The notes under the pieces: model-generated | What the model was told of the DNA's origin: nothing | The model's database searches: none | What the model saw: the letters and a program-made list of their open reading frames with translations, nothing else | Origin: Staphylococcus lloydii | GTDB lineage: Bacteria; Bacillota; Bacilli; Staphylococcales; Staphylococcaceae | Length of the DNA: 64,000 nucleotides | Direction of reading: 5' to 3' | Assembly (NCBI RefSeq): GCF_015775975.1 | Contig: NZ_CP064056.1 | Coordinates: 1,612,001 to 1,676,000, forward strand | Shown here: positions 9,221 through 18,849 of the stretch, piece by piece | Position numbering within the stretch: position 1 is the stretch's first letter | Layout of the letters: each line of letters starts with the position of its first letter | Position numbers and translations under genes: made by a program

Positions 9221-11806
9221 ATGAAACGAAAAGTACTGTATATGCTTGTATTTATTGCCATCGCAATAATTGGCCATAGTTATATAATTTATAGATACAT
9301 ACATGATGGCATACTTTTTACAGGGCCAAATGATGGTTTAGAACAGATGATTCCTATCCAAATGTTTTTATACGATCATTGGAGTCACGGTTCATGGTTC
9401 TACGCATCTAATTTTGGATTAGGTGGCGATTTTTTCACAGACTTAAGTTACTACTTTTCCACTAATATATTATTTATTTCCAATGTGATTGGTGTGTTTA
9501 TTTTAAAACATCTAATTCATATAGATACAAATAACGTAGCGTTTTGGACGGCTAATGCATTAGTCATGTCAATAATCAAATCATTTTTAGCATTACTAGT
9601 AACATTTGCTTTTGCTAAATATATAACACTAAATCGAAAGATAGCGGTATTAGCAGCTTCACTATTCGTTATTTCACCGCTATATTTTAGGTTTACTGTA
9701 TATTGGCCATTTTTCAGCGATATTTTTATTTTATTACCACTACTATTACTTTCAATTGAAAAATATATTCAACAAAGAAAAATCGGGTTGCTACTTATAG
9801 TAATCATTTTGTCTTTAATAAATAATTTTTATTTTGCATATTACCAATTACTAGTGGGTATTATTTATTTAGCAATACGACTCATTTTCAAACATCAGCA
9901 AGATATTAAGCTGCACTTTCGTGATTATGTCACACTATGTATTGTTGCGGTTTTAGGTTTAGGTAGCAGTTTGTTTTTCTTTTTCCACGGCATTCAAAGT
10001 TATCTAGGTAACAGAAGAATTCCATTTAACGGTAACGTTGATTTATTTGAAAAATTGGATAGAAACACAAATATTTTTTACGATAATTACTTAATTGTCA
10101 TACTCTATATAACAATACAAGCACTCTTGTCATTTAAATTATATAAACATTTTTACTTTAGATTATTTGCTATTTTGACAATGATTACGATTGTTGCGAG
10201 TTTTATTCCATTTGTAGATCAACTTTTTAACGGTATGTCTGCACCACAAAAACGCTGGCATTTCTTGTTAGCTTTTAATGCAGCTATGCTCGTTGGTTTG
10301 TATGTTAAATACTTCAAAACGATGTCGATTAAAAGTTATTGCTATACTGCTATACCAGCTTTAGCCGTTATTTTTTATAGTGCTTGGGCATATAATAATA
10401 CTGTTTCTTGGGTTTATTTTGTCCCTGTAGTTAGTTTAGTTGGTCTATTAATACTTTTTGTAAAGGAAAGTTATTTTAGAACAAAACTGACAATGATTTT
10501 TATCATTTCACTATTTATTTTAAGTTTATTAGTATCAATCGTATTTATTTATAATCAAATATATTTCCCTGACCATCAACAACGTGCTAATACAAAATAT
10601 ATTAATGAAAGCATGTACAGTTCACCTATGCAAAGAGACTTAGTAAGTTACATGAAAAATCATAAACTAGAGGGTGAACGTATTGATTGGCGTGTGAATG
10701 AACAAGATAACACACCGATGTATCAACATTTTAAAGGTACTAGTCTGTACTCGAGCATATTTAATCACAATATTTTAGATTATTATTATGACCAATTAAA
10801 AATTAATATGAGTGAAGAGTCTGTCAGTCGTTATCAGTCGACTAATGGCCGCCAAAACCTTGCCAGCCTCTGGTCTGTGCGTTATTTAATGGTTAAAGAT
10901 TATCAAGATCTAGGTAAAGTACCTCATTATTTCAAAAAAATAAAGCAACAAGGACAATATTCTATTTTCGAGAATAAGTATGTCTTACCGACAGTTAAAA
11001 TTTCGAATCATGTTTATGATGCGTCTAAATTAACTAATCCGATAGATAGAGAGCATGCCATGCTTAATGGTGTTGTTGTGAATAATGCAGGTAAAGCATG
11101 GCAACATCCTGCTAAAAATTTATTATCACAGGGTAAAATTACGACGCATAACATGAAGTTATTACCCAAATATCATATGAAAGTAAAAGATAATTCAGGT
11201 GAATATGTTATTCATGTCCCTAAGAAACTAACAAATCGCTATAAAGATTTTTATTTAACACTTAAAGTAAATAGAGGATTACCGGATAGTAATTATACGT
11301 TAAACATAAATGGTTATATTAATAACCGTCTATTTAATAATTCAACTTATAAAACCGGTGTCGCTACACAATTATATAAAACAAAACCAGATAAACATGG
11401 CGACATCCACATCAACGTAATGCCACGAGGAAACTATAAATTAGAAATCAAAAGTTTATATGGAGAAAATTATAAAGATTTAAAGGCAGCCGTTAGTCAC
11501 AACTCACGTTTAAACACATATAAAGACATCAATGATGGTGTTAAAGTTAATCTTAATCAACAAAAAAGCGGCATAGCAAGTATTAACATTCCTTATCGTA
11601 AAGGAATGCGTGCATATGTAGATAATAAATCAGTCACCCCTAAAAAAGTAAATTATATGATGACAGGTGTACCTGTTCATAAAAATGATAAAACTATTAT
11701 TATTAAATATCGTCCGCCATATTGGTATACGATGTGTATCCTATCATTCATATTTATTATTATTAGTTGTTGCTTTTGGAAGTTTTATAAAAGGAGCAGT
11801 TCGTAA
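9221..11806 (+). CDS. yfhO: YfhO family polytopic membrane protein (copy 1), probable lipoteichoic acid glycosylation
   Basis: 861 residues. The first half (to about residue 450) is a run of hydrophobic segments typical of a GT-C-fold membrane protein; an extracytoplasmic region of some 370 residues and one C-terminal membrane helix follow. After the first helix comes FTGPNDGLEQMIPIQMFLYDHW and then FGLGGDFFTDLSYYFS. Known: YfhO works with CsbB and GtcA to add sugar to lipoteichoic acid in Bacillus and S. aureus, using undecaprenyl-phosphate sugar outside the cell. The ATG at 9221 is chosen because GGGAG precedes it by 9 bases. A paralogue follows after about 40 bases. Confidence 0.85.
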   Translation: MKRKVLYMLVFIAIAIIGHSYIIYRYIHDGILFTGPNDGLEQMIPIQMFLYDHWSHGSWFYASNFGLGGDFFTDLSYYFSTNILFISNVIGVFILKHLIHIDTNNVAFWTANALVMSIIKSFLALLVTFAFAKYITLNRKIAVLAASLFVISPLYFRFTVYWPFFSDIFILLPLLLLSIEKYIQQRKIGLLLIVIILSLINNFYFAYYQLLVGIIYLAIRLIFKHQQDIKLHFRDYVTLCIVAVLGLGSSLFFFFHGIQSYLGNRRIPFNGNVDLFEKLDRNTNIFYDNYLIVILYITIQALLSFKLYKHFYFRLFAILTMITIVASFIPFVDQLFNGMSAPQKRWHFLLAFNAAMLVGLYVKYFKTMSIKSYCYTAIPALAVIFYSAWAYNNTVSWVYFVPVVSLVGLLILFVKESYFRTKLTMIFIISLFILSLLVSIVFIYNQIYFPDHQQRANTKYINESMYSSPMQRDLVSYMKNHKLEGERIDWRVNEQDNTPMYQHFKGTSLYSSIFNHNILDYYYDQLKINMSEESVSRYQSTNGRQNLASLWSVRYLMVKDYQDLGKVPHYFKKIKQQGQYSIFENKYVLPTVKISNHVYDASKLTNPIDREHAMLNGVVVNNAGKAWQHPAKNLLSQGKITTHNMKLLPKYHMKVKDNSGEYVIHVPKKLTNRYKDFYLTLKVNRGLPDSNYTLNINGYINNRLFNNSTYKTGVATQLYKTKPDKHGDIHINVMPRGNYKLEIKSLYGENYKDLKAAVSHNSRLNTYKDINDGVKVNLNQQKSGIASINIPYRKGMRAYVDNKSVTPKKVNYMMTGVPVHKNDKTIIIKYRPPYWYTMCILSFIFIIISCCFWKFYKRSSS

Positions 11807-11834
11807 CATTTAACTTAAAAAAGGAGCCTTTCAA

Positions 11835-11855
11835 ATGAGGAATTGTATATGTTAA
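11835..11855 (+). other. Six-codon minicistron overlapping the start of the second yfhO
   Basis: AAGGAG at 11821-11826 is followed after 8 bases by ATG AGG AAT TGT ATA TGT TAA (MRNCIC). Its stop overlaps the second and third codons of the downstream gene in another frame. The layout is like a leader that couples or meters translation of the next gene. It may equally be chance, since GAGG inside it is the next gene's own ribosome binding site. Confidence 0.35.
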
Positions 11856-14458
11856 ACCGTCTTTGGTCTAATAAAATAACGCGCTTTATCTGTATTTTAT
11901 TGATGGGGATAATTGTTGCTATGCTTATTTTCACACCCTACATAATCAGATTTTTTAAAGATGGCATCATTTTTAGTGGTTCCGGCGATGGTGTCAGACA
12001 GATGATACCATTTCAAATGTATCTTTATCATCACTTTATTCATTTCGATAGCTTTTACGACCATTCATTTGGTCTTGGTGGCGATTATATAAAAGACCTT
12101 TCTTATTATTACGCTACGTCACCTTTTACTTATATTAACTTTATTGCTATTTGGATTTGTAGCCAACTATTCCATTTACAGCCTAATAGCATTATGTTTT
12201 GGCCTGGTAATCAACTTATCGTTGCTTTCGTTAAAACTGTAGTTACTTTTATGTTAGCTTTTTACTATTTTAACTATTTGCATTTTAAAAAATCTGCTAC
12301 TTTTATTGCAGCATTGCTATATGGTGGCTCAACAATAGTTATTTATTTTAATTTCACATGGTCGTTCTATGGTGATTTATTAATATTTTTACCCTTATCG
12401 TTACTTGGTATGGAACGTTATTTCAAAGAAAAAAAGTTACGATTATTTATTTTTGCAGTCGCACTAACTTTATTTTCTAATTTTTATTTTAGTTATTTCG
12501 AAGCACTCGTGTTATTTGGTTATTTTATATATAGAGTAATCTGGAAACATGAAGCTGATATCGTAACGAGAAAGCAAAAAATAGTGACACTTATCATTGC
12601 TGCTCTATTGAGCTTAATGTCAGCTATTTGGGGATTTTATACAGGCGTTTCATCATTCCTTGCAAATAATCGTAAACCAAACCCTGATTTTCATATTCCA
12701 GCTGTTACTGATTTTGCACGTCAAACACATTTTTTCTCTAATGGCTTTTTTATAACGGTCACAATTTTTGCTTTAGTAGCATTATTATCATTTCAATTGT
12801 ATCGACATTACTACTACCGTTTATTTGCCATATTTACATGGATAATGTTACTTGGTTCTCTGACACCTTATTTTGATAGTTTATTTAATGGATTTTCTAC
12901 ACCGGAGAGACGCTGGATATACGTGTTTGCATTAACTACTGGTGCTTTAATCGGTTTATTTATACATTATTTAAAAGACATAACTTTACGTGCTTATCTT
13001 ATGGCATGTACGCCTGTAGTAATCGCAATAATTATCGCAAATATTTTAATTCAACATGAAAAATTAACTTGGATGTACATATGTCTACTAATTATGATGA
13101 CGCTCGGATTAATTATTGCTCGAAAGCATTTATTAGATAAGCGTTGGCCACTTGCTATAGTCATTGTGCTATTTATGGTTCAACAAGCTATTTTAGTAAA
13201 CGACCATCGTTATAATAATTTAAGAAAATATGAAACAACATTTTCACAGTTGAAAAGTCCAAACTACCATAATGCTACACTTGCTAAATCAATTAATAAA
13301 ATAAATGAGTCACATCAAGACGATCCATTCAATCGCATTGAATTTATGACTCCTTTTTCACTTAACACACCGTTAATCTATCACTTTAACGGTATAATAC
13401 TATACTCAAGTATTTTCGATGGCAGTATACTTAATTATTATGATAAAACCATGCAAATCAATATGCCATCAGATACAAATAGTACATATCGTATGTTATC
13501 AAATCGTGCTAATTTGATGGCTTTATGGAATGTGCAAGATCGCATCAAAAAATCTAATGATCCAAATTTACCATATGGTTTTAAACATACGAAGACGATT
13601 AAACCAACAAAGCAAACTCAATACGTGCACAGTAAAAATACGATTGCTTATCCGAGCGCGCACATTACAAATAAAGTGTATAACGCTCGTGATTTAAAAA
13701 TACCGTTAGACAGAGAACAAGCAATGCTACAAGGTGTCACTTTATCGGACAAGGAAAAGGCAAATACTAAATTTAAGCCAAACAAAAATTTATTATCTTC
13801 GGCACAAGCGTCTTATATAAATGCACATAAAGCTAACAATAATTCTTTAATAGTTACTAAAAATAATGGCGGTATTCAATATAAGCTACCTCCAAAATTA
13901 GCTCATAAGTATAAAGACATGTATATTTCAATGGACTTAGTTTTACGTGCGCCTGATAAAAGACATAAAATATCTGTAAATGAATACGCTCAAAATCGTA
14001 ACGAACTCACATATAAATATCGACGTGTAGTAAAGCCGATCACGATAAGAGTAAAGGCTAATGACAAGTTAAACCTCAAACTATCTAAAGGTAAATATAA
14101 CTACAAAATACACGGTATTTATGGTGAAGATTATAAAACTTTACGTGCAAGCGCAAAATCACTCACAAAAATTAAAGTGTCACAACAAAGGAATGGCTAT
14201 ACATTGACTAACAACAAACAACGTAAAGGTTATATTGTACTTCCTATACCTTTCCGTGATGGTATGAAAGCTACTGCAAATGGAAAAACTGTTCCTGTCA
14301 TGAAAGGAAATGGCATCATGACTGTGGTACATGCTAAACATGGTGAACAGCAAATTAAACTTACTTATCACCCACCACTACTGTGGCCTTTAATATGTAT
14401 TAGTATTGTTGGCATTGTTTTAAGTGTGCTATTTGCACGTTGGATAAAACATCATTAA
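11849..14458 (+). CDS. YfhO family polytopic membrane protein (copy 2)
   Basis: 869 residues with the same architecture as the preceding gene: an N-terminal helix, FSGSGDGVRQMIPFQMYLYH, FGLGGDYIKDLSYYYAT, many membrane helices, a long outside domain and a terminal helix (LLWPLICISIVGIVLSVLFA). The two are clearly paralogous but well diverged, so the duplication is old or one copy was acquired. The ATG at 11849 lies 8 bases after GAGG. Inference: a second glycosyl donor or acceptor specificity in lipoteichoic or wall teichoic acid modification. Ends in a strong terminator. Confidence 0.85.
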   Translation: MLNRLWSNKITRFICILLMGIIVAMLIFTPYIIRFFKDGIIFSGSGDGVRQMIPFQMYLYHHFIHFDSFYDHSFGLGGDYIKDLSYYYATSPFTYINFIAIWICSQLFHLQPNSIMFWPGNQLIVAFVKTVVTFMLAFYYFNYLHFKKSATFIAALLYGGSTIVIYFNFTWSFYGDLLIFLPLSLLGMERYFKEKKLRLFIFAVALTLFSNFYFSYFEALVLFGYFIYRVIWKHEADIVTRKQKIVTLIIAALLSLMSAIWGFYTGVSSFLANNRKPNPDFHIPAVTDFARQTHFFSNGFFITVTIFALVALLSFQLYRHYYYRLFAIFTWIMLLGSLTPYFDSLFNGFSTPERRWIYVFALTTGALIGLFIHYLKDITLRAYLMACTPVVIAIIIANILIQHEKLTWMYICLLIMMTLGLIIARKHLLDKRWPLAIVIVLFMVQQAILVNDHRYNNLRKYETTFSQLKSPNYHNATLAKSINKINESHQDDPFNRIEFMTPFSLNTPLIYHFNGIILYSSIFDGSILNYYDKTMQINMPSDTNSTYRMLSNRANLMALWNVQDRIKKSNDPNLPYGFKHTKTIKPTKQTQYVHSKNTIAYPSAHITNKVYNARDLKIPLDREQAMLQGVTLSDKEKANTKFKPNKNLLSSAQASYINAHKANNNSLIVTKNNGGIQYKLPPKLAHKYKDMYISMDLVLRAPDKRHKISVNEYAQNRNELTYKYRRVVKPITIRVKANDKLNLKLSKGKYNYKIHGIYGEDYKTLRASAKSLTKIKVSQQRNGYTLTNNKQRKGYIVLPIPFRDGMKATANGKTVPVMKGNGIMTVVHAKHGEQQIKLTYHPPLLWPLICISIVGIVLSVLFARWIKHH

Positions 14459-14460
14459 AT

Positions 14461-14502
14461 AAAAGCACTGTCACTAGATAAATAGCGACAGTGCTTTTTA
14501 AT
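14461..14502 (+). terminator. Terminator after the yfhO pair
   Basis: AAAAGCACTGTC and GACAGTGCTTTT form a perfect 12-bp stem with a 15-base loop, followed by a T-run. It ends the plus-strand transcript. Confidence 0.9.
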
Positions 14503-14812
14503 ATTATTTTGAAATTTATACTTGGTAAAAATTATTAAAGACTTTATCCAAAGTCGCAGCCCATTTTGCTTCAAATATTTTTAAAGAGTAGTAAGAAAAT
14601 TAAAGCAGTATTTAGCAACATTGATTGGCTATACTGTTGTTGTAGTTATCATTTTGGCAGAACCAACTTCATTTTACTTAAATATTTCTCTCTTGCTGAC
14701 ATAATATTATCCATACAATTTTTCATTCTTGAAGTGATAATAAAGTTACGAAGCGGAGAAACAATTACAATTCGATAGTTGAATGCCATAATTGATTTTC
14801 TTTAAAAAGATC
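14503..14812 (+). other. Gene-free gap with a short hydrophobic reading-frame remnant
   Basis: About 310 bases between two convergent terminators. One plus-strand frame (about 14585-14698) reads a hydrophobic stretch, RKLKQYLATLIGYTVVVV..., that looks membrane-like but has no start codon or ribosome binding site and ends at TAA. A longer open frame (14566-14778) in another phase reads less like a protein. It may be a decayed small membrane gene. Nothing else is seen. Confidence 0.25.
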
Positions 14813-14843
14813 AAAAAAAGAGCCTTAAAATTAAGGCTCTTTC
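14813..14843 (-). terminator. Terminator after rplS
   Basis: On the minus strand AAAGAGCCTTAA and TTAAGGCTCTTT form a perfect stem followed by a run of seven T. It ends the rplS transcript and faces the yfhO terminator. Confidence 0.92.
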
Positions 14844-14860
14844 GCTTGTAGAAAAGCTGA

Positions 14861-15211
14861 TTAGCGAATTTCTGGAATTCTAGCAGCTTTACCACGTAAA
14901 TTACGTAAGTAGTATAATTTAGCACGACGTACTTTACCACGACGTTTAACTTCGATTTTTTCGATTTTAGGCGTGTGTAATGGGAAAGTTCTTTCCACAC
15001 CAACACCTGAAGAAATTTTACGTACTGTGAAAGTTTCTGAAATACCTCCACCACGACGTTTAATTACTACACCTTCGAATACTTGGATACGTTCGCGTGT
15101 ACCTTCAATGATACGTACGTGTACTCTTAAAGAGTCACCTGCACGGAAAGAAGGTAAATCAGTGCGTAGTTGTGATTTAGTTACTGCTTCAATCAATTTG
15201 TGATTAGTCAT
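14861..15211 (-). CDS. rplS: 50S ribosomal protein L19
   Basis: 116 residues, identical in length to S. aureus L19 and almost identical in sequence ([22 protein letters not shown]..., [28 protein letters not shown]). L19 lies at the 30S-50S interface. It is separated from trmD by about 290 bases that hold its own promoter and a leader. Confidence 0.99.
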   Translation of the reverse strand: MTNHKLIEAVTKSQLRTDLPSFRAGDSLRVHVRIIEGTRERIQVFEGVVIKRRGGGISETFTVRKISSGVGVERTFPLHTPKIEKIEVKRRGKVRRAKLYYLRNLRGKAARIPEIR

Positions 15212-15294
15212 TTTCTATTCTCTCCTTCAACCTATGTTCTTGCCTAGACAAATATATAGCAGCGGATCATAGTGATTTTTCGTGTATCGCACAC
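15212..15294 (-). promoter_or_regulatory. rplS mRNA leader, possibly an L19-type leader
   Basis: About 80 bases separate the predicted transcription start from the rplS ATG, longer than a plain leader. It has short self-complementary stretches (GTGCGATACAC at its 5' end). Firmicutes rplS leaders form a known RNA family; whether this sequence belongs to it needs a covariance search. Confidence 0.35.
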
Positions 15295-15301
15295 TTGAAT
15301 T

Positions 15302-15330
15302 ATATTAGCACATTGTTCATTGTTTTTCAA
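15302..15330 (-). promoter_or_regulatory. SigA-type promoter of rplS
   Basis: Minus strand -35 TTGAAA (15330-15325), 17-base spacer, -10 TAATAT (15307-15302). It lies about 90 bases before the start codon and separates rplS expression from trmD. Confidence 0.7.
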
Positions 15331-15500
15331 TTGGTTTTTAAATTTCTAGTCAAAATAATATAAATCAATTTCGTAAAATATAAAAGTGATAAAATGAACA
15401 GTAATGGTCATAATACACTGTATTAAATTTATTATTTCCTGCTACATATACATTCGACTGCTTTAAAATTTTATTAAATATTTCTTTATGTTCAACAAGA

Positions 15501-16235
15501 TTATTTAGATGACTGTCTGTTATGATTTTCTATAATTTTTTTATCTGCTTGCGTAAGCTCATAACGTTCTAATAAGTCAGGACGCTTGTCATATGTTCTA
15601 ATAATCTTTTGTTCATGTCTCCAGCGTTCTATATTGGCATGGTTACCAGATAGCAGTACATCTGGCACTTTGTAGTTATTAAATTCTCTCGGCCTTGTAT
15701 ATTGTGGGAATTCTAATAAACCATCTTGGAATGAATCATCCTCATGTGATTGTTGATTCCCTAACACACCCGGAATCAATCTCACAATTGCATCTGTCAT
15801 GGTCATAGCAGGCAGCTCACCGCCAGTTAACACATAATCGCCCATAGATATTTCATCGGTAACGAGATGTTCTCTAATACGTTCATCATAGCCCTCATAA
15901 TGTCCACAAATAAACACGAGATGTTCAGCCTCGCTTAACTCTTGTGCAATTTGCTGACTAAAGGGTCTACCTTGCGGGCACATTAATATAACTCGCGTAT
16001 TTTCGTTATGATCGATTGATTCCATTGCATTAAAGACAGGCTCAGGTTTTAACACCATACCTTGTCCACCGCCAAATGGATAATCGTCAACTTGTTGATG
16101 TTTGTTTTGAGCGAAGTCTCTAAAATTAATCGTATTAACAGACAGTACATTTTTATCTTGTGCTCGTTTTAAAATAGAATGGTTTAACACGCCATCAAAC
16201 ATTTCTGGAAATAATGTTAAGTAATCAATTCGCAT
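15501..16235 (-). CDS. trmD: tRNA (guanine-37-N1)-methyltransferase TrmD
   Basis: 244 residues. TrmD methylates G37 next to the anticodon to prevent frameshifting. The SPOUT trefoil knot is visible as [23 protein letters not shown] and [28 protein letters not shown]. The start overlaps the rimM stop by one base (TAATG), so the two are translationally coupled. Confidence 0.98.
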   Translation of the reverse strand: MRIDYLTLFPEMFDGVLNHSILKRAQDKNVLSVNTINFRDFAQNKHQQVDDYPFGGGQGMVLKPEPVFNAMESIDHNENTRVILMCPQGRPFSQQIAQELSEAEHLVFICGHYEGYDERIREHLVTDEISMGDYVLTGGELPAMTMTDAIVRLIPGVLGNQQSHEDDSFQDGLLEFPQYTRPREFNNYKVPDVLLSGNHANIERWRHEQKIIRTYDKRPDLLERYELTQADKKIIENHNRQSSK

Positions 16236-16738
16236 TAATCTAACAGCCCTTCCATTGGAGTGATGACAATTTTTCTACCTTCAACATCTACTGATTTAAC
16301 AACGTCAGCAATGTAAGGTATTAAATATTCTTTATCACCTTTAACCACCCACACATCATTTGCACCAGTTTCAAATATTTCTATCACTCGTCCTATAGGT
16401 GCATCTTCCTCATCAAACACTGTACAGCCTATGATGTCGGAATAATAATACTCATGTTCGGCTAATTCAATTTCTTCATGTTCACGTTCTTGAAGTAAAA
16501 CTTCATTTTTTAAATGCTCTATATCATTAATATTATTAATACCTTCAAATTTCAACATATGAAAACCTTTATGAACACGATATGAGGCAATAGTTAATTC
16601 TATGTTCTTTCCTTGATGCTCAATTGTCAGTACTTCTCCTGGTTGAAAACGAGTTTCCGTAAAATCAGAGTTTGATTTTACTTTGACTTCTCCTTTAATA
16701 CCATGTGTATTTACTATAGTGCCAACTTCAACTTTCAT
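16235..16738 (-). CDS. rimM: 16S rRNA-processing protein RimM
   Basis: 167 residues. RimM binds S19 and helps mature the 30S head. An N-terminal RimM barrel ([20 protein letters not shown]) is followed by a PRC-barrel ([22 protein letters not shown]..., [21 protein letters not shown]). It is preceded by GGAGGAAAAAAT and follows rpsP after a hairpin. Confidence 0.97.
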   Translation of the reverse strand: MKVEVGTIVNTHGIKGEVKVKSNSDFTETRFQPGEVLTIEHQGKNIELTIASYRVHKGFHMLKFEGINNINDIEHLKNEVLLQEREHEEIELAEHEYYYSDIIGCTVFDEEDAPIGRVIEIFETGANDVWVVKGDKEYLIPYIADVVKSVDVEGRKIVITPMEGLLD

Positions 16739-16854
16739 ATTTTTTCCTCCGTAAATAAACGCTGTAGATTTAAGTACATTTTAATAAAATAATCACGTAA
16801 ATTATACCATTATGTTAAAACTTTGAATATGTACTATAAATAAATCTTTCTCAA

Positions 16855-16886
16855 ATAAAATAAAGAGAGTACCTAAAGGCACTCTC
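16855..16886 (-). terminator. Hairpin terminator or attenuator after rpsP
   Basis: On the minus strand GAGAGTGCC and GGTACTCTC form a 9-bp stem with a TTTA loop, followed by a T-rich stretch. It may set the ratio of rpsP to rimM-trmD message, since no strong separate rimM promoter is obvious. Confidence 0.7.
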
Positions 16887-16911
16887 CTTATTATTACGAG
16901 TTGAAATCAAC

Positions 16912-17178
16912 TTATTTTTGTTCGTCGAATTTTTTCAAGATTCCTTCTCTTGATAAAATGTTACGTACTGTGTCAGTTGGTTTCGCACCATTTTTTAACC
17001 ATTTAAGAGCTAACTCTTCGTCGATTTTAACTTCTGGTGCATTTACATTGTTAGGGTTGTAAGTACCAACTTGTTCGATGTTACGACCATCACGTGGCGC
17101 GCGAGCATCAGCTGCTACAATACGGTAAAATGGGTTTCTTTTAGAACCTAAACGTGTTAAACGTAATTTAACTGCCAT
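16912..17178 (-). CDS. rpsP: 30S ribosomal protein S16
   Basis: 88 residues, beginning [21 protein letters not shown] and containing [20 protein letters not shown], diagnostic for S16. It is about three residues shorter at the C-terminus than the S. aureus protein. It has its own promoter and a good AGGAGA site. Confidence 0.99.
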   Translation of the reverse strand: MAVKLRLTRLGSKRNPFYRIVAADARAPRDGRNIEQVGTYNPNNVNAPEVKIDEELALKWLKNGAKPTDTVRNILSREGILKKFDEQK

Positions 17179-17227
17179 AATTATTTCTCTCCTTTAAATC
17201 TTTAATGTTTATTTTTCCACAAGCAAT

Positions 17228-17256
17228 AATATAACAGTTTCCAATTACTTTGTAAA
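17228..17256 (-). promoter_or_regulatory. SigA-type promoter of rpsP
   Basis: Minus strand -35 TTTACA (17256-17251), 17-base spacer, -10 TATATT (17233-17228) with a TG extension just before it. It lies about 50 bases upstream of the rpsP start. Confidence 0.7.
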
Positions 17257-17379
17257 GAGTTTTCTCTTTACCATTATCAATATAAGAAAATTTATTTACT
17301 TTGTAAGATGATTTATTTCGTCAGTCCTATAAAGTCTATTTTATTTTATAATCTTTTACCTACACTATTAACTTAAAAT

Positions 17380-17420
17380 AAAGGCAATTTCTATTTTAAA
17401 ATTCAATAGAAATTGCCTTT
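17380..17420 (-). terminator. Terminator after ffh
   Basis: On the minus strand AAAGGCAATTTCTATT and AATAGAAATTGCCTTT form a perfect 16-bp stem with a 9-base loop, followed by ATTTTA. It ends the rnc-smc-ftsY-ylxM-ffh run. Confidence 0.88.
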
Positions 17421-17465
17421 ATTAATTATTTAAAGTTATTGGTAATCAACGTTAAATTCAACAAA

Positions 17466-18833
17466 TTAAAACGGTAAATTCATACCTTTTAACATATTTT
17501 CCATTTGTTGGCGTTTGCCTTTTTTACCTTTGCCACCGCCAGAAAATTGTTTCATCATTTTTTTCATTTCGTTGAATTGTTTCATTAAACGGTTAACTTC
17601 TTGTAAACTACGTCCTGATCCGCTTGCGATACGTTTTTTTCGTGAAACGTTTAGCGTGTTTGGATCATTTCTTTCACCCGGAGTCATTGATTGAATAATC
17701 GCTTTAATATGATCGATTTGTTTCTCGCTCATATTCAGGTTATCTAGGCCTTTCATCTTATTCATACCCGGTATCATTTTCATAATATCGTCTAAAGGCC
17801 CTAGGTTTTTAACTTGATCTAATTGTTCTAAAAAGTCATCTAAAGTGAATGAAGATGAACGCATTTTTTGTTCTAAATCTTTAGCTTTATCTTGGTCTAC
17901 GTCTTGTTGTGCTTTTTCGATTAAACTTAAAACGTCACCCATGCCTAAAATTCTTGAGGCCATACGTTCTGGGTGAAATGGTTCTAGTCCGTCTAACTTC
18001 TCACTCATACCAACGTATTTAATTGGTTTTTGGGTCACAGAACGGATAGATAATGCAGCACCACCACGTGTATCACCATCTAATTTAGTTAACGTAACAC
18101 CTGATAATTCAAGTTGTTCATCAAATGATTGCGCGACATTAACGGCATCTTGACCTGTCATCGCATCGACTACAAGCATAATTTCGTTAGGTTTTGTAAT
18201 CTCTTTAACATCTTGCAACTCGTTCATAAGCGCTTCGTCAACATGCAATCTACCTGCCGTATCAATAATGACAAAGTCTAAATGTTCTTCTTTGGCATGT
18301 TTTATCGCATTTTCGACGATTTGTTGTGGTTTTACTTGGTCACCTTCACTGTAGACAGGAACATCAATTTGTTTACCTACAGTTTGAAGTTGATCAATTG
18401 CTGCTGGACGATAAATATCGGCAGCAACTAACATTGGTTTTTTGTTGTATTTTTTTCGCATTAATAATGCTAATTTACCAGCAGTTGTTGTTTTACCGGC
18501 ACCTTGTAAACCAACCATCATCACAACTGTAGGTGGTTTATTTGCCATTGTAATCGTACTATTCTCTCCACCCATAAGTTGAGTTAATTCATCTTGTACA
18601 ATTTTTATGACTTGTTGTCCAGGTGTTAATGATTTCATAACATCTGAACCTAATGCTCGATCTGACACTGTTTTGACAAAGTCTTTTACTACTTTAAAGT
18701 TAACGTCGGCTTCCAATAAGGCTAATCTCACTTCACGCATCATCGTTTTGATGTCAGCTTCAGTTACTTTACCTTTGCCTCGGATTTTTTGCATCGTCCC
18801 TTGCAAACGTTCGGACAATCCTTCAAACGCCAT
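17466..18833 (-). CDS. ffh: Signal recognition particle GTPase Ffh
   Basis: 455 residues. Ffh binds SRP RNA and signal sequences and delivers ribosomes to FtsY at the membrane. The N domain is followed by the G domain (GLQGAGKTTTAGK at 108-120, DTAGRL, TKLDGDTRGG) and a methionine-rich M domain whose C-terminus has GSGRSLQEVNRLMKQF and Met-rich helices. It sits just downstream of its operon partner ylxM. Confidence 0.98.
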   Translation of the reverse strand: MAFEGLSERLQGTMQKIRGKGKVTEADIKTMMREVRLALLEADVNFKVVKDFVKTVSDRALGSDVMKSLTPGQQVIKIVQDELTQLMGGENSTITMANKPPTVVMMVGLQGAGKTTTAGKLALLMRKKYNKKPMLVAADIYRPAAIDQLQTVGKQIDVPVYSEGDQVKPQQIVENAIKHAKEEHLDFVIIDTAGRLHVDEALMNELQDVKEITKPNEIMLVVDAMTGQDAVNVAQSFDEQLELSGVTLTKLDGDTRGGAALSIRSVTQKPIKYVGMSEKLDGLEPFHPERMASRILGMGDVLSLIEKAQQDVDQDKAKDLEQKMRSSSFTLDDFLEQLDQVKNLGPLDDIMKMIPGMNKMKGLDNLNMSEKQIDHIKAIIQSMTPGERNDPNTLNVSRKKRIASGSGRSLQEVNRLMKQFNEMKKMMKQFSGGGKGKKGKRQQMENMLKGMNLPF

Positions 18834-18849
18834 ATCGATTCCCCTCCTT

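Noticed and set aside
14566..14778. 70-codon plus-strand frame in the gap before rplS
   Set aside because: No ribosome binding site, overlaps no known family, Cys-rich composition unlike neighbours. A different phase looks more protein-like but has no start.
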